From Clostridiales bacterium (GTDB taxonomy: Bacteria; Bacillota; Clostridia; Christensenellales; UBA1242): a DNA stretch of 64,000 nucleotides. Positions 50,877 to 62,213 of the stretch are shown piece after piece. Under the pieces are notes generated by a model. The model did not search any database, was not told the origin of the DNA, and saw only the letters and a list, made by a program, of their open reading frames with translations. Positions within the stretch are counted from its first letter, which is position 1; every line of letters starts with the position of its first letter. The DNA lies in NCBI GenBank assembly GCA_015069325.1, contig SVIV01000001.1, forward strand, positions 232,052-296,051, written 5' to 3'. Both the position numbers and the translations under genes were made by a program.

Positions 50877-50931
50877 CCGTAAAATCAAAGTATGCTTTTT
50901 TGTAGTCGATTAAAAGAAGGAGAACTAAAAA

Positions 50932-53900
50932 ATGTCTGTTAAAGTAAAAGAATTAAAACAAGGCAAAACCACTAGATATTCTTTTGGTAAATGCAAGGAA
51001 CTTATGCAAGTTCCAGCACTTCTTGAAATACAGAAGAAGTCTTATAAAGATTACTTAGAAAAAGGCATCAAGAAAGTTTTTGATGAATTTTTCCCTGTAA
51101 CAGATTACTCTGGCAAGGCAAAATTGTATATTACAGAAGTGTTGCCTTTTGCAGAGCCTAAGTATGACATCAAAGAGTGCAAACGTAGGGGAGCAACATA
51201 CTCATCTCCACTTAAAGTAAAAGCACGTTTTGTTGTTGAAGAAACAGGACAAGCGGTTGAGCAAGAAGTTTTCGTAGGCGATATGCCAATGATGACTGAA
51301 CAAGGCTCTTTCATCTACAACGGAATCGAAAGAGTTGTTATCAACCAAATTGTTCGTGCTCCAAGTGTTTATATGCAAAGAGACAAAGAAGACAATGCAA
51401 CACTTAAAGCGCAAATCATTCCTGTTCACGGGACTTGGATTGAAGTTAAACAAGGTGCAAATGAAAATTTAAAAATTGTGCTTGAAAGAAAGAATGTAAT
51501 GAGCCTTGGCGTTTTCCTTAAGTGTTTTGGTTTCACAAATGATGAAATTGCAAAACTTTTCGGAGACAACAGATATATTAAATATGTTTTAGAAAGAGAA
51601 ACACAAGTTACGCAAGAAGATGCTCTCTTAGAATTCTCAAGAAAGACAAGACCAAGCGACGTTCCTTCAGTTGAAAGCACAAGAAGTTTCATTAACGCAT
51701 CATTCTTCACAGATGCTTATTATAATCTTTCAAATGTAGGCCGTTATAAAGTAAACAAAAAACTTGCATTAAAAGAAAGACTTCAAGGTCTTATCAATGC
51801 AGAAGACATTATTGTTGATGGCGAACTTCTTGTTAAAGCAGGCGAAGAGTTTAATAAAGAAAGTGCAAGTCGCGTTCAAAATTCAGGCGTTAATGAAGTT
51901 TGGGTGCAAATCAATGGCAAACGCCACTTAATGCGTGGTAACGCAAGAGTTAAACTTAGCGAAGTTATTCCTTGCAACGAAATGGAATATGGAATTTACG
52001 AAGACGTTTACTATCCAGTTCTTAAACAAATTATGTCTGAATACAAGAGCAAGGAAAAGCGTCTTGAAGCAATCAAAGCTAAAGCGAAAGACCTTATTAT
52101 CACAACTCTTACAATGGACGATATTCTTGCAACAGTATCTTGCTATCTTGATGTGCTTGAAGGCATTGCAGGAATTGATAAAATCGAACACCTTTCAAAT
52201 AAACGCGTTGCTACAGTAGGCGAACTTACTTGCAACGAATTTAGAAAGGGCGTAACAAAACTGTCAATTAATATTAAAGAAACTCTTCAAGGAAAAGAAT
52301 TTAGTGAAGTTACTCCTTCTCAAATTATGAATCCTAAAGCAGTAAATAAAGCTGTAAGAGATTTCTTCTCACAATCACAGCTTTCGCAAATTATGGATCA
52401 AAAGAATCCACTTTCTGGTATCACTCAAAAACGTCGTGTTTCTGCGATCGGACCTGGAGGTATCAAAAAGGAAAGAGCTGATCCTGAAATTCGTGATATT
52501 CACTTCACTCACTATGGAAGAATTTGTCCTATCGAAACTCCAGAAGGTCAATCAATCGGACTTTTAAATACTCTTGCTCAATACGCGAAAGTAAATGATT
52601 ATGGATTCTTAGAAACACCTTATAGAATTGTTGATAAGGAAAAGGGTGTTGTTACAAATACAATAGTTTATAAAATGGCAGATGTTGAAAACGATCACTA
52701 TATCGCTCAAGCAAACGAACCACTTGACGAAGAAGGTCATTTCATTAACAAACAAATTATTTGTCGTTACAACTCAACAAATGTTGAAGTTCCAGCAAGT
52801 AAAGTTGACCTTGTAGATGTTTCTCCAAGACAACTTGTTTCAGTTGCTACTAGTTTGATTCCATTTGTTGGATCAAACGAAGCGAACCGTGCACTTATGG
52901 GTGCGAATATGCAAAGACAAGCGGTTCCACTTCTTAGACCAGAGTCTCCTGTTGTAGGAACTGGTATGGAAGCGATTGCTGCTCACGATAGCGGTTGCGT
53001 TCTTCTTGCAAAGAGAGCCGGAACTGTAAGCTATGTATCAGCCGATGAAATTAGAGTGCTTACAGAAAACGGAGATGAAGACGTTTATACTCTTACAAAG
53101 TTTGCAAAAGCCAACGATGATGTATGCTTCAACCAACGTCCTTGTGTAGTTAAAGGTGAAAAAGTTCAAGCTGATGATGTTCTTACGGATGGATACTCAA
53201 CTGATAAAGGGGAACTTGCTATTGGTAAAAATGTTCTTATCGGTTACCTTAACTGGGAAGGACAAAACTTCGAAGACGCTATCCTTATCAATGAAAGACT
53301 TGTTAAAGATGACGTTTATACTTCAATCACTCTTTATGACCAAGAAGTTAAGTGCAGAACAACTAAACTTGGTGATGAAGTTATCACTCGTGATATTCCA
53401 AACCTTGGGGAAGATGCTCTTAAAGATCTTGATGAAAATGGTATTGTAAGAATTGGTGCAGAAGTTCACCCTAACGATATCCTTGTTGGAAAGGTTACTC
53501 CTAAGGGAGAAACAGACCTTACTCCAGAAGAAAGACTTCTTCGTGCTATCTTTGGAGATAAGGCAAGAGACGTGCGCGACTCATCACTTCGTGTTCAACA
53601 CGGTAAAGGCGGTGTAGTAGTTGACGTTCAAGTATTCTCTAAGAAAAATAAAGATGACTTAGAACCAGGCGTTACAATGATGGTTCGAGTTACTGTTGCT
53701 CAAAAACGTAAACTCTCTGTCGGAGATAAAATGGCAGGAAGATACGGAAACAAAGGTGTTGTTTCAATTGTTCTTCCAGAAGCAGATATGCCATATATGG
53801 CTGATGGAACTCCACTTGATATTGTGCTTTCTCCACTTGGTATTCCATCTCGTATGAATATCGGTCAGGTTATGGAAGTTCACCTTGGATTGGTTGCTGG

Positions 53901-54642
53901 CACGCTTGGCTGGAAAGTGGCTACTCCTGCGTTTGATGGAGCGACAACTGAAGATATTAAACAACTTCTCAAAGAAAACAACTTCAGAGAAGATGGAAAA
54001 ATTCAATTATACGACGGAAGAACTGGTGAACCATTTGATACACTTTCAACCGTTGGTGTGAAATATATGCTTAAACTTGAACATATGGTAGATTCAAAAA
54101 TTCACGCTCGTTCAATTGGACCATATGCCCTTATCACTCAACAACCACTTGGAGGAAAATCTCTCTTTGGTGGACAAAGATTTGGTGAAATGGAAGTTTG
54201 GGCTCTTGAAGCGTATGGCGCAAGTCATATCTTACAAGAAATGCTTACAGTTAAGTCTGACGATCTTAACGGAAGACTTAAAACTTATGAATCAATTATT
54301 AAAGGACTTCCAATTGCAGAACCTGGAATTCCTGAATCATTTAAAGTTCTTGTTAAAGAATTGCAAGCACTTGGACTTGATATTAAAATTCTTGCTGAAG
54401 GAAACAAGGAAATTTCTCTTGCAGAACTCAGCCAAGATGAACAAGATCAACCAAATAACATTGCAGTTGAAACAGAGAAAGATCTTGCTGAAGGAATTTT
54501 TGACTTTGAAGAAAATTCTAGTCCAGCACTTTCTGCTGAAGAAAAGAGCGACAATGAACTTCACGAGATTTTCGAAGAAACTACAACTAGTGATTTATCT
54601 AATCTTGATATCTTTGATGATTTCGGAGATTTTGATGAATAA
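50932..54642 (+). CDS. rpoB: RNA polymerase beta subunit
   Basis: RpoB motifs ([55 protein letters not shown]). Confidence 0.99.
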   Translation: MSVKVKELKQGKTTRYSFGKCKELMQVPALLEIQKKSYKDYLEKGIKKVFDEFFPVTDYSGKAKLYITEVLPFAEPKYDIKECKRRGATYSSPLKVKARFVVEETGQAVEQEVFVGDMPMMTEQGSFIYNGIERVVINQIVRAPSVYMQRDKEDNATLKAQIIPVHGTWIEVKQGANENLKIVLERKNVMSLGVFLKCFGFTNDEIAKLFGDNRYIKYVLERETQVTQEDALLEFSRKTRPSDVPSVESTRSFINASFFTDAYYNLSNVGRYKVNKKLALKERLQGLINAEDIIVDGELLVKAGEEFNKESASRVQNSGVNEVWVQINGKRHLMRGNARVKLSEVIPCNEMEYGIYEDVYYPVLKQIMSEYKSKEKRLEAIKAKAKDLIITTLTMDDILATVSCYLDVLEGIAGIDKIEHLSNKRVATVGELTCNEFRKGVTKLSINIKETLQGKEFSEVTPSQIMNPKAVNKAVRDFFSQSQLSQIMDQKNPLSGITQKRRVSAIGPGGIKKERADPEIRDIHFTHYGRICPIETPEGQSIGLLNTLAQYAKVNDYGFLETPYRIVDKEKGVVTNTIVYKMADVENDHYIAQANEPLDEEGHFINKQIICRYNSTNVEVPASKVDLVDVSPRQLVSVATSLIPFVGSNEANRALMGANMQRQAVPLLRPESPVVGTGMEAIAAHDSGCVLLAKRAGTVSYVSADEIRVLTENGDEDVYTLTKFAKANDDVCFNQRPCVVKGEKVQADDVLTDGYSTDKGELAIGKNVLIGYLNWEGQNFEDAILINERLVKDDVYTSITLYDQEVKCRTTKLGDEVITRDIPNLGEDALKDLDENGIVRIGAEVHPNDILVGKVTPKGETDLTPEERLLRAIFGDKARDVRDSSLRVQHGKGGVVVDVQVFSKKNKDDLEPGVTMMVRVTVAQKRKLSVGDKMAGRYGNKGVVSIVLPEADMPYMADGTPLDIVLSPLGIPSRMNIGQVMEVHLGLVAGTLGWKVATPAFDGATTEDIKQLLKENNFREDGKIQLYDGRTGEPFDTLSTVGVKYMLKLEHMVDSKIHARSIGPYALITQQPLGGKSLFGGQRFGEMEVWALEAYGASHILQEMLTVKSDDLNGRLKTYESIIKGLPIAEPGIPESFKVLVKELQALGLDIKILAEGNKEISLAELSQDEQDQPNNIAVETEKDLAEGIFDFEENSSPALSAEEKSDNELHEIFEETTTSDLSNLDIFDDFGDFDE

Positions 54643-54659
54643 GAAAAAGGGGATTTGAT

Positions 54660-57600
54660 ATGTTTGAATTAAACAATTTTGATTCTATTAAAATTGGAAT
54701 CGCTTCACCTGAAAAGATTAGAGAATGGTCTTATGGCGAAGTTACTAAACCAGAAACTATCAATTACAGAACTCAAAAACCTGAAAAAGACGGACTTTTC
54801 TGTGAAAAGATTTTCGGACCTAGAAAGGACTGGGAATGTCAATGCGGAAGATACAAACGTGTTCGTTATAAGGGTGTCGTTTGTGATAAATGTGGAGTAG
54901 AAGTTACAAGAGCGAAAGTGAGACGTGAACGTATGGGGCACATCGAACTTGCCGCTCCTTGCACTCACATTTGGTTTTTCAGAAACGTTCCTTCTAAAAT
55001 AGGAACGCTTCTCGAACTTACTCCAAAAGTGCTTGAACAAATTGTTTATTATGTATGCTATGTTGTTCTTGATCCTAAGAAAACAGACCTTGCATATAAA
55101 CAAGTTCTTAGTGATAAAGAATATTATGAAGCCTGCGACAAGTATGGTTATGATGCTTTCGAAGCAGGTATGGGGGCAGAAGCAATCAAACAACTTCTTG
55201 CTGATGTTGATCTTAAGAAAGAAGCAAAAATTTTAAAAGAATCACTTCTTACTTTAAAAGGTCAGAGAAGAATGAAAGCAATGAAGAAACTTGACGTTGT
55301 AGAATCATTCATTAAGAGTGAAAACAATCCTACTTGGATGATTCTTGACGTAGTTCCTGTGATTCCACCAGACCTTAGACCTATGGTTCCAATTGATGGT
55401 GGTAGATATGCAACAAGCGACCTTAACGACCTTTATAGACGTGTTATCAACAGAAACAACCGTTTAAAGAAACTTATGGAACTTGGTGCTCCTGATGTAA
55501 TTGTTAGAAATGAAAAGCGTATGCTTCAAGAAGCAGTTGATAACCTTATTGACAACGGTAAACGTGGTAAGGCTGTTCAAAGTGCAAAACAAAGAGATTT
55601 GAAATCTCTTACCGCTATGCTTGGCGGAAAACAAGGTCGATTCAGATTAAACCTTCTTGGTAAAAGAGTTGACTACTCTGGTCGTTCAGTTATCGTTGTA
55701 GGACCAGAACTTAAAATGTATCAATGCGGACTTCCAAAAGAAATGGCTTTAGAATTATTTAAACCATTTATTATGAATAGACTTGTGGATATGAATGAAT
55801 CTCATAATATTAAGTCTGCAAAGAGAATGATTGAAAAAGAAAAGCCAATTGTTTGGGATATTTTGGCAGAAGTTATTAAAGATCACCCAGTATTCTTAAA
55901 CCGTGCTCCAACACTTCACAGACTTTCAGTTCAAGCGTTCGAGCCTGTTTTGGTAGAAGGTAGAGCATTAAAACTTCACCCATCAGTCTGCGCTGCTTTC
56001 AACGCCGACTTCGACGGAGACCAAATGTCTGTTCACGTTCCACTTTCTCTTGACGCGAGAACTGAAGCAAGAACCCTTATGCTTGCATCAAACAACATTT
56101 TAAAACCATCTGACGGGGAACCTATTGTTACTCCATCTCAAGATATTATTCTTGGTTGTGCTTATATGACAATGATTAAAGAAGGTGTTCTTGGGGAAGG
56201 CAATATCTTCGCTTCGCCTGAAGAAGCAATTATGGCTTACTTAATTCAAAAACTTCACATTCAAGCAAAAATCAAAGTGAGAATGACAAAAGAAGTTGAA
56301 GGAAAAGTGTATTCTAAAGTTATTGAAACAACAGTAGGAAGAATTTTATTTAACGAACAAATTCCACAAGATTTAGGATTTGTTGACAGAACAAACCCTG
56401 AAAATTACTGTGAATTAGAACTTAATAAAGCAATTGTTAAGAAAGATCTTGGAAATATTCTTGCTCGTGCTTATGATAAACACGGAACTACAGAATGTGC
56501 TAAACTTGTAGATAAAATTAAAGCTACAGGATATAAATATTCAACACTTGGTGCTCTTACAGTTAACGCTTTTGACGTTGCAGAGCCAAAAGAAAAAGCA
56601 GAGCTTCTTGCAGAAGCAGAAAACCAAGTAAGAGAAAATGAAAAACTTTTCAGACGTGGTCTTATCACAGCAGATGAAAAGAAAAAACTTAATGAAACTA
56701 CTTGGAATGAAACTAAAGGTAAAGTCGTTGATGCGCTTGTTGCTAGTATGAAAGACGACAACCCATTCAAGATTATGTATGTTTCTGGTGCCCGTGGAAA
56801 TACAGACCAGATCAACTCAATGGGTGGTATGATTGGTATGAAAGTTACCGCATCAGGTGAAAGAGTAGGACCAATTAAATCATCATTTAGTAAAGGTCTT
56901 AGTCCAATTGAATACTTTATTACTGCCCGCGGTATTAGAAAATCACTTTCAGATACTGCTCTTAAAACAGCCGACTCAGGTTACCTTACAAGAAGACTTG
57001 TTGATATTTCACAAGACGTTGTAGTTACTACTGATGACTGTTTTGCAGATCTTGGCGAAAAAGTTAAGGGAACTTATGTTCAAGAACTTATTGTTGATGG
57101 AACTGTTCAAGAAACTCTTGCTGATAGAATTTATGGCAGAGTTGCTGTTGACGATGTTGTTCATCCAAAAACTGGTGAAGTTCTTGCTCAAGCAAACGAA
57201 ATGATTTCTTTAGAACAGGCCAATGCAATTCAATCTGCAGGAATCAAGAAAGTTCAAATTCGTTCATTATTTACTTGCCGATGCAAACATGGTGTGTGTG
57301 CTAAGTGTTATGGTAGAGACTTGTCAAATAAAGATATGGTTACAGTTGGTGAAGCAGTGGGTATTGTCGCTGCACAATCAATTGGGGAACCAGGAACTCA
57401 GCTTACAATGAGAACATTCCACACCGGTGGTGTTGCTTCAGCGCTTGATATTACTCAAGGTCTTCCACGTGTAGAAGAAATTTTCGAAGCAAGAAAACCA
57501 AAAGGAGAAGGTCTTCTTTCTGAAGTTGCAGGTAAAGTTTCTATTAAACAAGATGCTAAATATGCATATATCACAGTTGCTTCTCGTGATGGTGATGTTG

Positions 57601-58211
57601 AATATGAAGTTAAGAAGCCAGCAGTTATTCTTGTAAATAATGGAGATTCTGTTGAGCCAGGAACTCAGCTCACAGCCGGAGCTTTAAACCCAGCCGATCT
57701 TCTTAGAATGAAAGGTGTTAAAGGACTTCAAGAATATATGCTCGAACAAGTTATCAACACATATAGAAGTCAAGGTGTTAAAGTTAATGATAAACACATT
57801 GAAATCATCATTCGTCAAATGCTTAAGAAAGTTAAAGTTGAATCTGCAGGAGATACATCATTACTTCCAGGTGAAGTTGTTGATGTTTATAGATGCGATG
57901 AAGAAAATGAAAAAATTCTTCAAGAAGGTGGCGTTCCTGCTACTGTTAAGAGAATTTTGCTTGGTATTACTAAGGCTTCTCTTTCAACTGAAAGCTTCCT
58001 TTCTGCGGCTTCCTTCCAAGAAACATCAAGAACTCTTACAGACGCTGCTGTTAAAGGTAAAGTAGATAATCTTATCGGTCTTAAAGAAAATGTTATTATC
58101 GGAAAACTTATTCCTGCAGGAACAGGCTTGAAATCTTATAGATCAGTTATGCCTGTAGTTGTAAAAGAAGAAATGACACAAATTTTTGATGATACAGATA
58201 TCGCAGAATAA
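54660..58211 (+). CDS. rpoC: RNA polymerase beta' subunit
   Basis: [20 protein letters not shown]; zinc-binding [23 protein letters not shown]. Confidence 0.99.
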   Translation: MFELNNFDSIKIGIASPEKIREWSYGEVTKPETINYRTQKPEKDGLFCEKIFGPRKDWECQCGRYKRVRYKGVVCDKCGVEVTRAKVRRERMGHIELAAPCTHIWFFRNVPSKIGTLLELTPKVLEQIVYYVCYVVLDPKKTDLAYKQVLSDKEYYEACDKYGYDAFEAGMGAEAIKQLLADVDLKKEAKILKESLLTLKGQRRMKAMKKLDVVESFIKSENNPTWMILDVVPVIPPDLRPMVPIDGGRYATSDLNDLYRRVINRNNRLKKLMELGAPDVIVRNEKRMLQEAVDNLIDNGKRGKAVQSAKQRDLKSLTAMLGGKQGRFRLNLLGKRVDYSGRSVIVVGPELKMYQCGLPKEMALELFKPFIMNRLVDMNESHNIKSAKRMIEKEKPIVWDILAEVIKDHPVFLNRAPTLHRLSVQAFEPVLVEGRALKLHPSVCAAFNADFDGDQMSVHVPLSLDARTEARTLMLASNNILKPSDGEPIVTPSQDIILGCAYMTMIKEGVLGEGNIFASPEEAIMAYLIQKLHIQAKIKVRMTKEVEGKVYSKVIETTVGRILFNEQIPQDLGFVDRTNPENYCELELNKAIVKKDLGNILARAYDKHGTTECAKLVDKIKATGYKYSTLGALTVNAFDVAEPKEKAELLAEAENQVRENEKLFRRGLITADEKKKLNETTWNETKGKVVDALVASMKDDNPFKIMYVSGARGNTDQINSMGGMIGMKVTASGERVGPIKSSFSKGLSPIEYFITARGIRKSLSDTALKTADSGYLTRRLVDISQDVVVTTDDCFADLGEKVKGTYVQELIVDGTVQETLADRIYGRVAVDDVVHPKTGEVLAQANEMISLEQANAIQSAGIKKVQIRSLFTCRCKHGVCAKCYGRDLSNKDMVTVGEAVGIVAAQSIGEPGTQLTMRTFHTGGVASALDITQGLPRVEEIFEARKPKGEGLLSEVAGKVSIKQDAKYAYITVASRDGDVEYEVKKPAVILVNNGDSVEPGTQLTAGALNPADLLRMKGVKGLQEYMLEQVINTYRSQGVKVNDKHIEIIIRQMLKKVKVESAGDTSLLPGEVVDVYRCDEENEKILQEGGVPATVKRILLGITKASLSTESFLSAASFQETSRTLTDAAVKGKVDNLIGLKENVIIGKLIPAGTGLKSYRSVMPVVVKEEMTQIFDDTDIAE

Positions 58212-58213
58212 AA

Positions 58214-58250
58214 CAAAAAAGCTTATTGAATAATCAATAAGCTTTTTTTA
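58214..58250. terminator. Bidirectional terminator after rpoC
   Basis: AAAAAAGCTTATTGA-ataa-TCAATAAGCTTTTTTT. Confidence 0.85.
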
Positions 58251-58282
58251 TTTCAAAATTACTATTTTAATGAAAAGAACAT

Positions 58283-59134
58283 TTAAATTGAATTGTTTTC
58301 ATTTTCGCACTCGTAATGATAAATGATTTGTTCGCAAATATTTGAAATCTCACTTCTATTTTTCAATTTATCTTTGGTAAGAGTTTCTCTGACATTAAGC
58401 CACGTCCTTTGTTTTAAAAATTCATTTTCGGGCTGAAAAAACAAATCGTTTGTTGATATTTCTAAATTGGCATATTTATAATAATTTTTCAATCGTTTTA
58501 AAAATAAATTATTATTGACAGATATGTCATTTGCAGGATTGCGAATAGGGTAGTCCTGTCCTAATTGCAAAAACACAGTATTGTGTTTGTTGAGAAAATT
58601 TCCAATTTGTTTTTGTAACAATTGGATTTTTGGGTGAAAGAAATTAATAGAGTTCCAACCAAAGCTTGCTGGTGGTGAAATAATAAATTGCTGATCAGAT
58701 GTTGAAAATATTTTATTTAAAACATCAAAAGAGAATTTATTTAAATAGTAAACTTCGTCATAATAACTTTTACATTTATCTATAGAATTATGATAATCAT
58801 AAAAATCTTTGTAAAATTGTTTGAGTCCGCCTAATAGGCTGTTATAGAAACGGTATAAATCAACTATTTCATAGACCAGGCTAATTTCTTTTTTTGTTTC
58901 GTCTTCTGTTAAAGGAATATCTCTTTTAATTGATTTTAATTCATCTATTTGTGTTTCAATAAAATACTGTTGCATTTTAGGTGATTGTGAAATTAATCCT
59001 CTATATTCAGCTTCAATAAAGAATAACAAATCATCAGTATCAATCATTGGCAGTTTTGTCTTCTCGGATAATGCTGACGCAATTAAGCTTTTCCCAACTC
59101 CGCAAGGTCCTAGCACTACAATAGATTTTTTCAT
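58283..59134 (-). CDS. P-loop nucleotide/shikimate kinase-like protein with helical C-terminal extension
   Basis: IVVLGPCGVGKSLIASALSEKTKLPMIDTDDLLFF. Confidence 0.65.
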   Translation of the reverse strand: MKKSIVVLGPCGVGKSLIASALSEKTKLPMIDTDDLLFFIEAEYRGLISQSPKMQQYFIETQIDELKSIKRDIPLTEDETKKEISLVYEIVDLYRFYNSLLGGLKQFYKDFYDYHNSIDKCKSYYDEVYYLNKFSFDVLNKIFSTSDQQFIISPPASFGWNSINFFHPKIQLLQKQIGNFLNKHNTVFLQLGQDYPIRNPANDISVNNNLFLKRLKNYYKYANLEISTNDLFFQPENEFLKQRTWLNVRETLTKDKLKNRSEISNICEQIIYHYECENENNSI

Positions 59135-59261
59135 AAAATCTCCTTAATTGAGCAAGATTATATCATATAAATTTCCATTTTGCAATATTCTTATCAGAAC
59201 ATTGTTGTATCAATTAATAAAAAACATCAAAATAAAACTCACAAACTTTTGAAACTAGTAA

Positions 59262-59297
59262 AAAACAACAAGAAATAACATCTTGTTGTTTTTTTAT
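59262..59297. terminator. Bidirectional terminator
   Basis: AAAACAACAAGA-aataaca-TCTTGTTGTTTTTTT. Confidence 0.75.
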
Positions 59298-59369
59298 AAT
59301 ATAATAAAGATCAAACAACGTTTTATTTGAGTTGCGATCAATAATATAATTTAGTTCAATTAAACAAAT

Positions 59370-59945
59370 TTATTTTCTATTAAACAATACACATTCTCTT
59401 TTTAGAATAGGGCCTAAGGCGTTCTCATATTTTTGTTCACTAAGAAATCTTTGAATCCTTACCTTTCGATTATATAAGAATGGTTTGTCTGCAATATAAA
59501 ATATATTATTATTGTTTTTATAATGACTTTCTGGATAGTAATATGGATCAAAAATATATACAAATTCATTGTCTAAATCTGTTATTGACACATAGTGTTC
59601 GCATCCTTGATAAGTTCTAAGGTTTACACAGCCTTTGTTTTTAATACAGTTTTTAATTTTTTCTAGTGTAACATTATTTCCAGACAAATATTCACACACA
59701 ATTCCAAAATCTTTATTTTCACTAAAGTTGGTTATCCACCTAGATAAATATTGAACAGCTTCTCTACTGGTTCCTTTTTGGCCTAAGTTCCCAAATTCGT
59801 CATAACAATCCAAAGTATAACTACTTATCGCTTTTACTAATTCAGCAGGAATTTCTTCTCGTTTAAACAAATAAGTAATGCAATTTAATAAACTAACACT
59901 TCCACAATCGAATTCTGTTATTTGATATCTTAATGGTGTTTTCAT
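59370..59945 (-). CDS. C39-like cysteine peptidase-fold protein
   Basis: PLRYQITEFDCGSVSLLNCITYLFKREEIPAELVKAISSYTLDCYDEFGNLGQKGTSREAVQYLSRW; CEHYVSITDLDNEFVYIFDPY. Confidence 0.75.
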   Translation of the reverse strand: MKTPLRYQITEFDCGSVSLLNCITYLFKREEIPAELVKAISSYTLDCYDEFGNLGQKGTSREAVQYLSRWITNFSENKDFGIVCEYLSGNNVTLEKIKNCIKNKGCVNLRTYQGCEHYVSITDLDNEFVYIFDPYYYPESHYKNNNNIFYIADKPFLYNRKVRIQRFLSEQKYENALGPILKRECVLFNRK

Positions 59946-60080
59946 GTTCACAACCTCTTCAAAATTATAACATATCCAATTATTAATTGCAAACATATTG
60001 TTTGTATAATTTGAAATTAATTTAAATGTGAAATATAAGCAGAACTATTTGTTTTTTGTGGTTGTTATGAGAGAGTAAAC

Positions 60081-60162
60081 AAAACACCTTAACCATAGTT
60101 GATTAAAGTGTTAATATTTCGCTAGTTTCAAAATGTAGCCGCTAAAAATAAGGTGTTTTTTT
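60081..60162 (+). ncRNA. Candidate structured RNA/attenuator ending in a terminator
   Basis: 11-bp outer stem AAAACACCTTA/TAAGGTGTTTT enclosing ATTAA-agtg-TTAAT and GCTA...TAGC hairpins, then a T-tract. Confidence 0.35.
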
Positions 60163-60221
60163 GTTAATCAGTCAATAGTCCTTTACTTTTTCGACTAAAA
60201 ATGATAAAATATAACATATTA

Positions 60222-60839
60222 ATGAAAAATAAAACGATGTATCTTATCAGTGGAATTTTGATAGCAGTGTCTCTTGTGATAGTGTTAGTTTTTGTTTTGC
60301 TTCCAAGAGAAAGCACTGGGCTAATACGTCCATTAAATTATTCTTTTGAGAATGTAGAACTGAAAGTTGGAGAAAGTAAAACGGATTTTTATCAAATATC
60401 TGTTAGTAATGCACTCCTTACATTTTCAGTGGATCAAGAAGGCATTATAGAAATTGATAATGAACATATTAAAGGATTAAAAGCAGGCAATGTGGTTGTT
60501 TGTGTAGAAATTAATCATAATTCGCAAGTTTTGACAGAAGAATTTAACGTAACAGTATATCAAGATGAATATCATTTAGAAATAGATGTGGTGCAGGGCG
60601 GCGAATTTAAAGATGGCTCGCTGATACTCTCATCTTCAATTTGCGATTTTAATATATTTATTTACGATAAGTATGATAATCTTGTTGTTTGCAAACTGAA
60701 TATTGTCTCGTCAAACGATGCAGAAATTTCTTTTTTATTTAGATTATACAGACTTACAACTGAATCATCTTGCATTCTTACCATAGAAGCTGAAGAAATT
60801 AATCTTATTTATACAATTTCGGTCATAAGTCTGTATTAA
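60222..60839 (+). CDS. Membrane-anchored protein with bacterial Ig-like (Big2-type) region
   Basis: N-terminal TM; VELKVGESKTDFYQISVSNALLTFSVDQEGIIEIDNEHIKGLKAGNVVVCVE. Confidence 0.65.
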   Translation: MKNKTMYLISGILIAVSLVIVLVFVLLPRESTGLIRPLNYSFENVELKVGESKTDFYQISVSNALLTFSVDQEGIIEIDNEHIKGLKAGNVVVCVEINHNSQVLTEEFNVTVYQDEYHLEIDVVQGGEFKDGSLILSSSICDFNIFIYDKYDNLVVCKLNIVSSNDAEISFLFRLYRLTTESSCILTIEAEEINLIYTISVISLY

Positions 60840-60849
60840 GTTTTTTGGG

Positions 60850-60903
60850 AACGCAAAAGCACAATATTTTTTTTAATAACTTAGGAGATTGTCCTTTTGC
60901 GTT
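60850..60903. repeat. Long imperfect inverted repeat
   Basis: AACGCAAAAG-ca-CAAT ... ATTG-tc-CTTTTGCGTT. Confidence 0.7.
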
Positions 60904-61042
60904 TGCGCTTAAACTTTTTAAGCACAACTTTAATATATCATAATTTTTTACAAAAGTAAAGCAATTTTTGTAATATTTTACAAAAATATTAAAAAATTTT
61001 ACAAAAAAGTATTAAAATTGTAAAAATTTACACATTTTTATA

Positions 61043-61075
61043 TTAAAAAAGACGAGTTTTCTCGTCTTTTTTTGC
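61043..61075. terminator. Terminator (probably of the tRNA on the minus strand)
   Basis: AAAAAAGACGAG-tttt-CTCGTCTTTTTTT. Confidence 0.8.
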
Positions 61076-61183
61076 TTTTTGAGAATTTTGTTGGTTTTAT
61101 TTTAACAATTTTTTTAAAGAATTATCTTTAAATAATAAATTAAAACATAATCGCTTAAAACTTTTCTTATATAAAAATTTATT

Positions 61184-61258
61184 TGGTAGCCCCTAGGGGA
61201 ATCGAACCCCTGATTCCACCGTGAGAGGGTGGCGTCTTGACCGCTTGACCAAGGGGCC
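61184..61258 (-). tRNA. tRNA-Glu (anticodon CTC), CCA encoded
   Basis: Cloverleaf from the reverse complement: GGCCCCT acceptor, CCACC-CTCTCAC-GGTGG anticodon arm, GGTTCGATTCC T-arm, ACCA end. Confidence 0.93.
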
Positions 61259-61379
61259 ATTAATTAAAGCAAAATTAGTATAACAAATAAAGACCAAATT
61301 TGCAAGTATTATTAAAGATTTTTATTGAATTATTTTGTTTTTTTAGATTTTTTTATTATACTAATTTTAGGAGTAATGT

Positions 61380-62213
61380 ATGTTTTTTAATAAAAAAATC
61401 AAAGTAGGCCTTGCATTAGGTGGTGGTGGAGCAAGAGGATTTACCCATTTAGGTGCTATGAAAGCATTCGAAGAATTCGGAATTAAATTTGATTTTGTTG
61501 CAGGCACATCGGCAGGTTCTCTTGCGGGGGCTTTTTATTCAGCTGGTTATACATACCAACAAATGTATAATGTGATAAACAATGTAAAAGAAAAGGATAT
61601 TAGGACAAATGTTATTCCGTTTACAACTTCAAAAACTGATGGAATAGGTGATATTTTACGAAAAAATTTAGGTGATATTAATATAGAATCACTAAACATT
61701 CCCTTTGCTGCAGTTGCAGTTGATTTAAAATCAGCGAAAGAAGTTGTAATCGCAAAAGGCAATTTAGCAAAAGCTGTCGAAGGAAGTTGTGCTGTTCCGG
61801 GGATATTTCAACCTGTTTTATTTGAAGATATGATTTTAAGCGACGGGGGGTTGCAAAACACAATCCCAGCGGATATTCCTAGGTTGTTTGGTTGTGATTA
61901 CGTAGTATCTGTTGACGTCAACAAATCGCGTGCTTATGGCACAAATTCAACAAAATTTTTAGATGTTATTATGTGTTCAATACGCATTTTAATGAAGAGC
62001 AATGCCGTTCGTGGTTATGTAAATTCAGATATTGTTGTTATGCCTGAAACAAAACGTTTTAAATCGACTAAAACTGACGGGATTGATGATATGATTGAAG
62101 AAGGGTATAAGGCAACAATTGATATTATGCCACAAATTATGGAACTGTTTACACGCAAAAAGCGTTCAAAATTTAAATTTGTTCCGCCAAAGGATATTAA
62201 AATAATAAAATAA
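61380..62213 (+). CDS. Patatin-like phospholipase family protein
   Basis: LGGGGARGFTHLGAMKAFEEF, GTSAGS, DGGLQNTIP. Confidence 0.93.
   Translation: MFFNKKIKVGLALGGGGARGFTHLGAMKAFEEFGIKFDFVAGTSAGSLAGAFYSAGYTYQQMYNVINNVKEKDIRTNVIPFTTSKTDGIGDILRKNLGDINIESLNIPFAAVAVDLKSAKEVVIAKGNLAKAVEGSCAVPGIFQPVLFEDMILSDGGLQNTIPADIPRLFGCDYVVSVDVNKSRAYGTNSTKFLDVIMCSIRILMKSNAVRGYVNSDIVVMPETKRFKSTKTDGIDDMIEEGYKATIDIMPQIMELFTRKKRSKFKFVPPKDIKIIK

Noticed and set aside
54416-54642. Acidic C-terminal extension of RpoB as a fused domain
   Set aside because: Short low-complexity acidic tail is seen in many Firmicute RpoB proteins; no domain evidence.
60940-61030. CRISPR-like or iteron array of TTTTACAAAA
   Set aside because: Units are short, irregularly spaced and A/T only; no spacer structure. 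Kept only as a low-strength repeat observation.
61184-61258. tRNA-Glu as an integration site of a mobile element
   Set aside because: No integrase or partial tRNA duplication found in the window.
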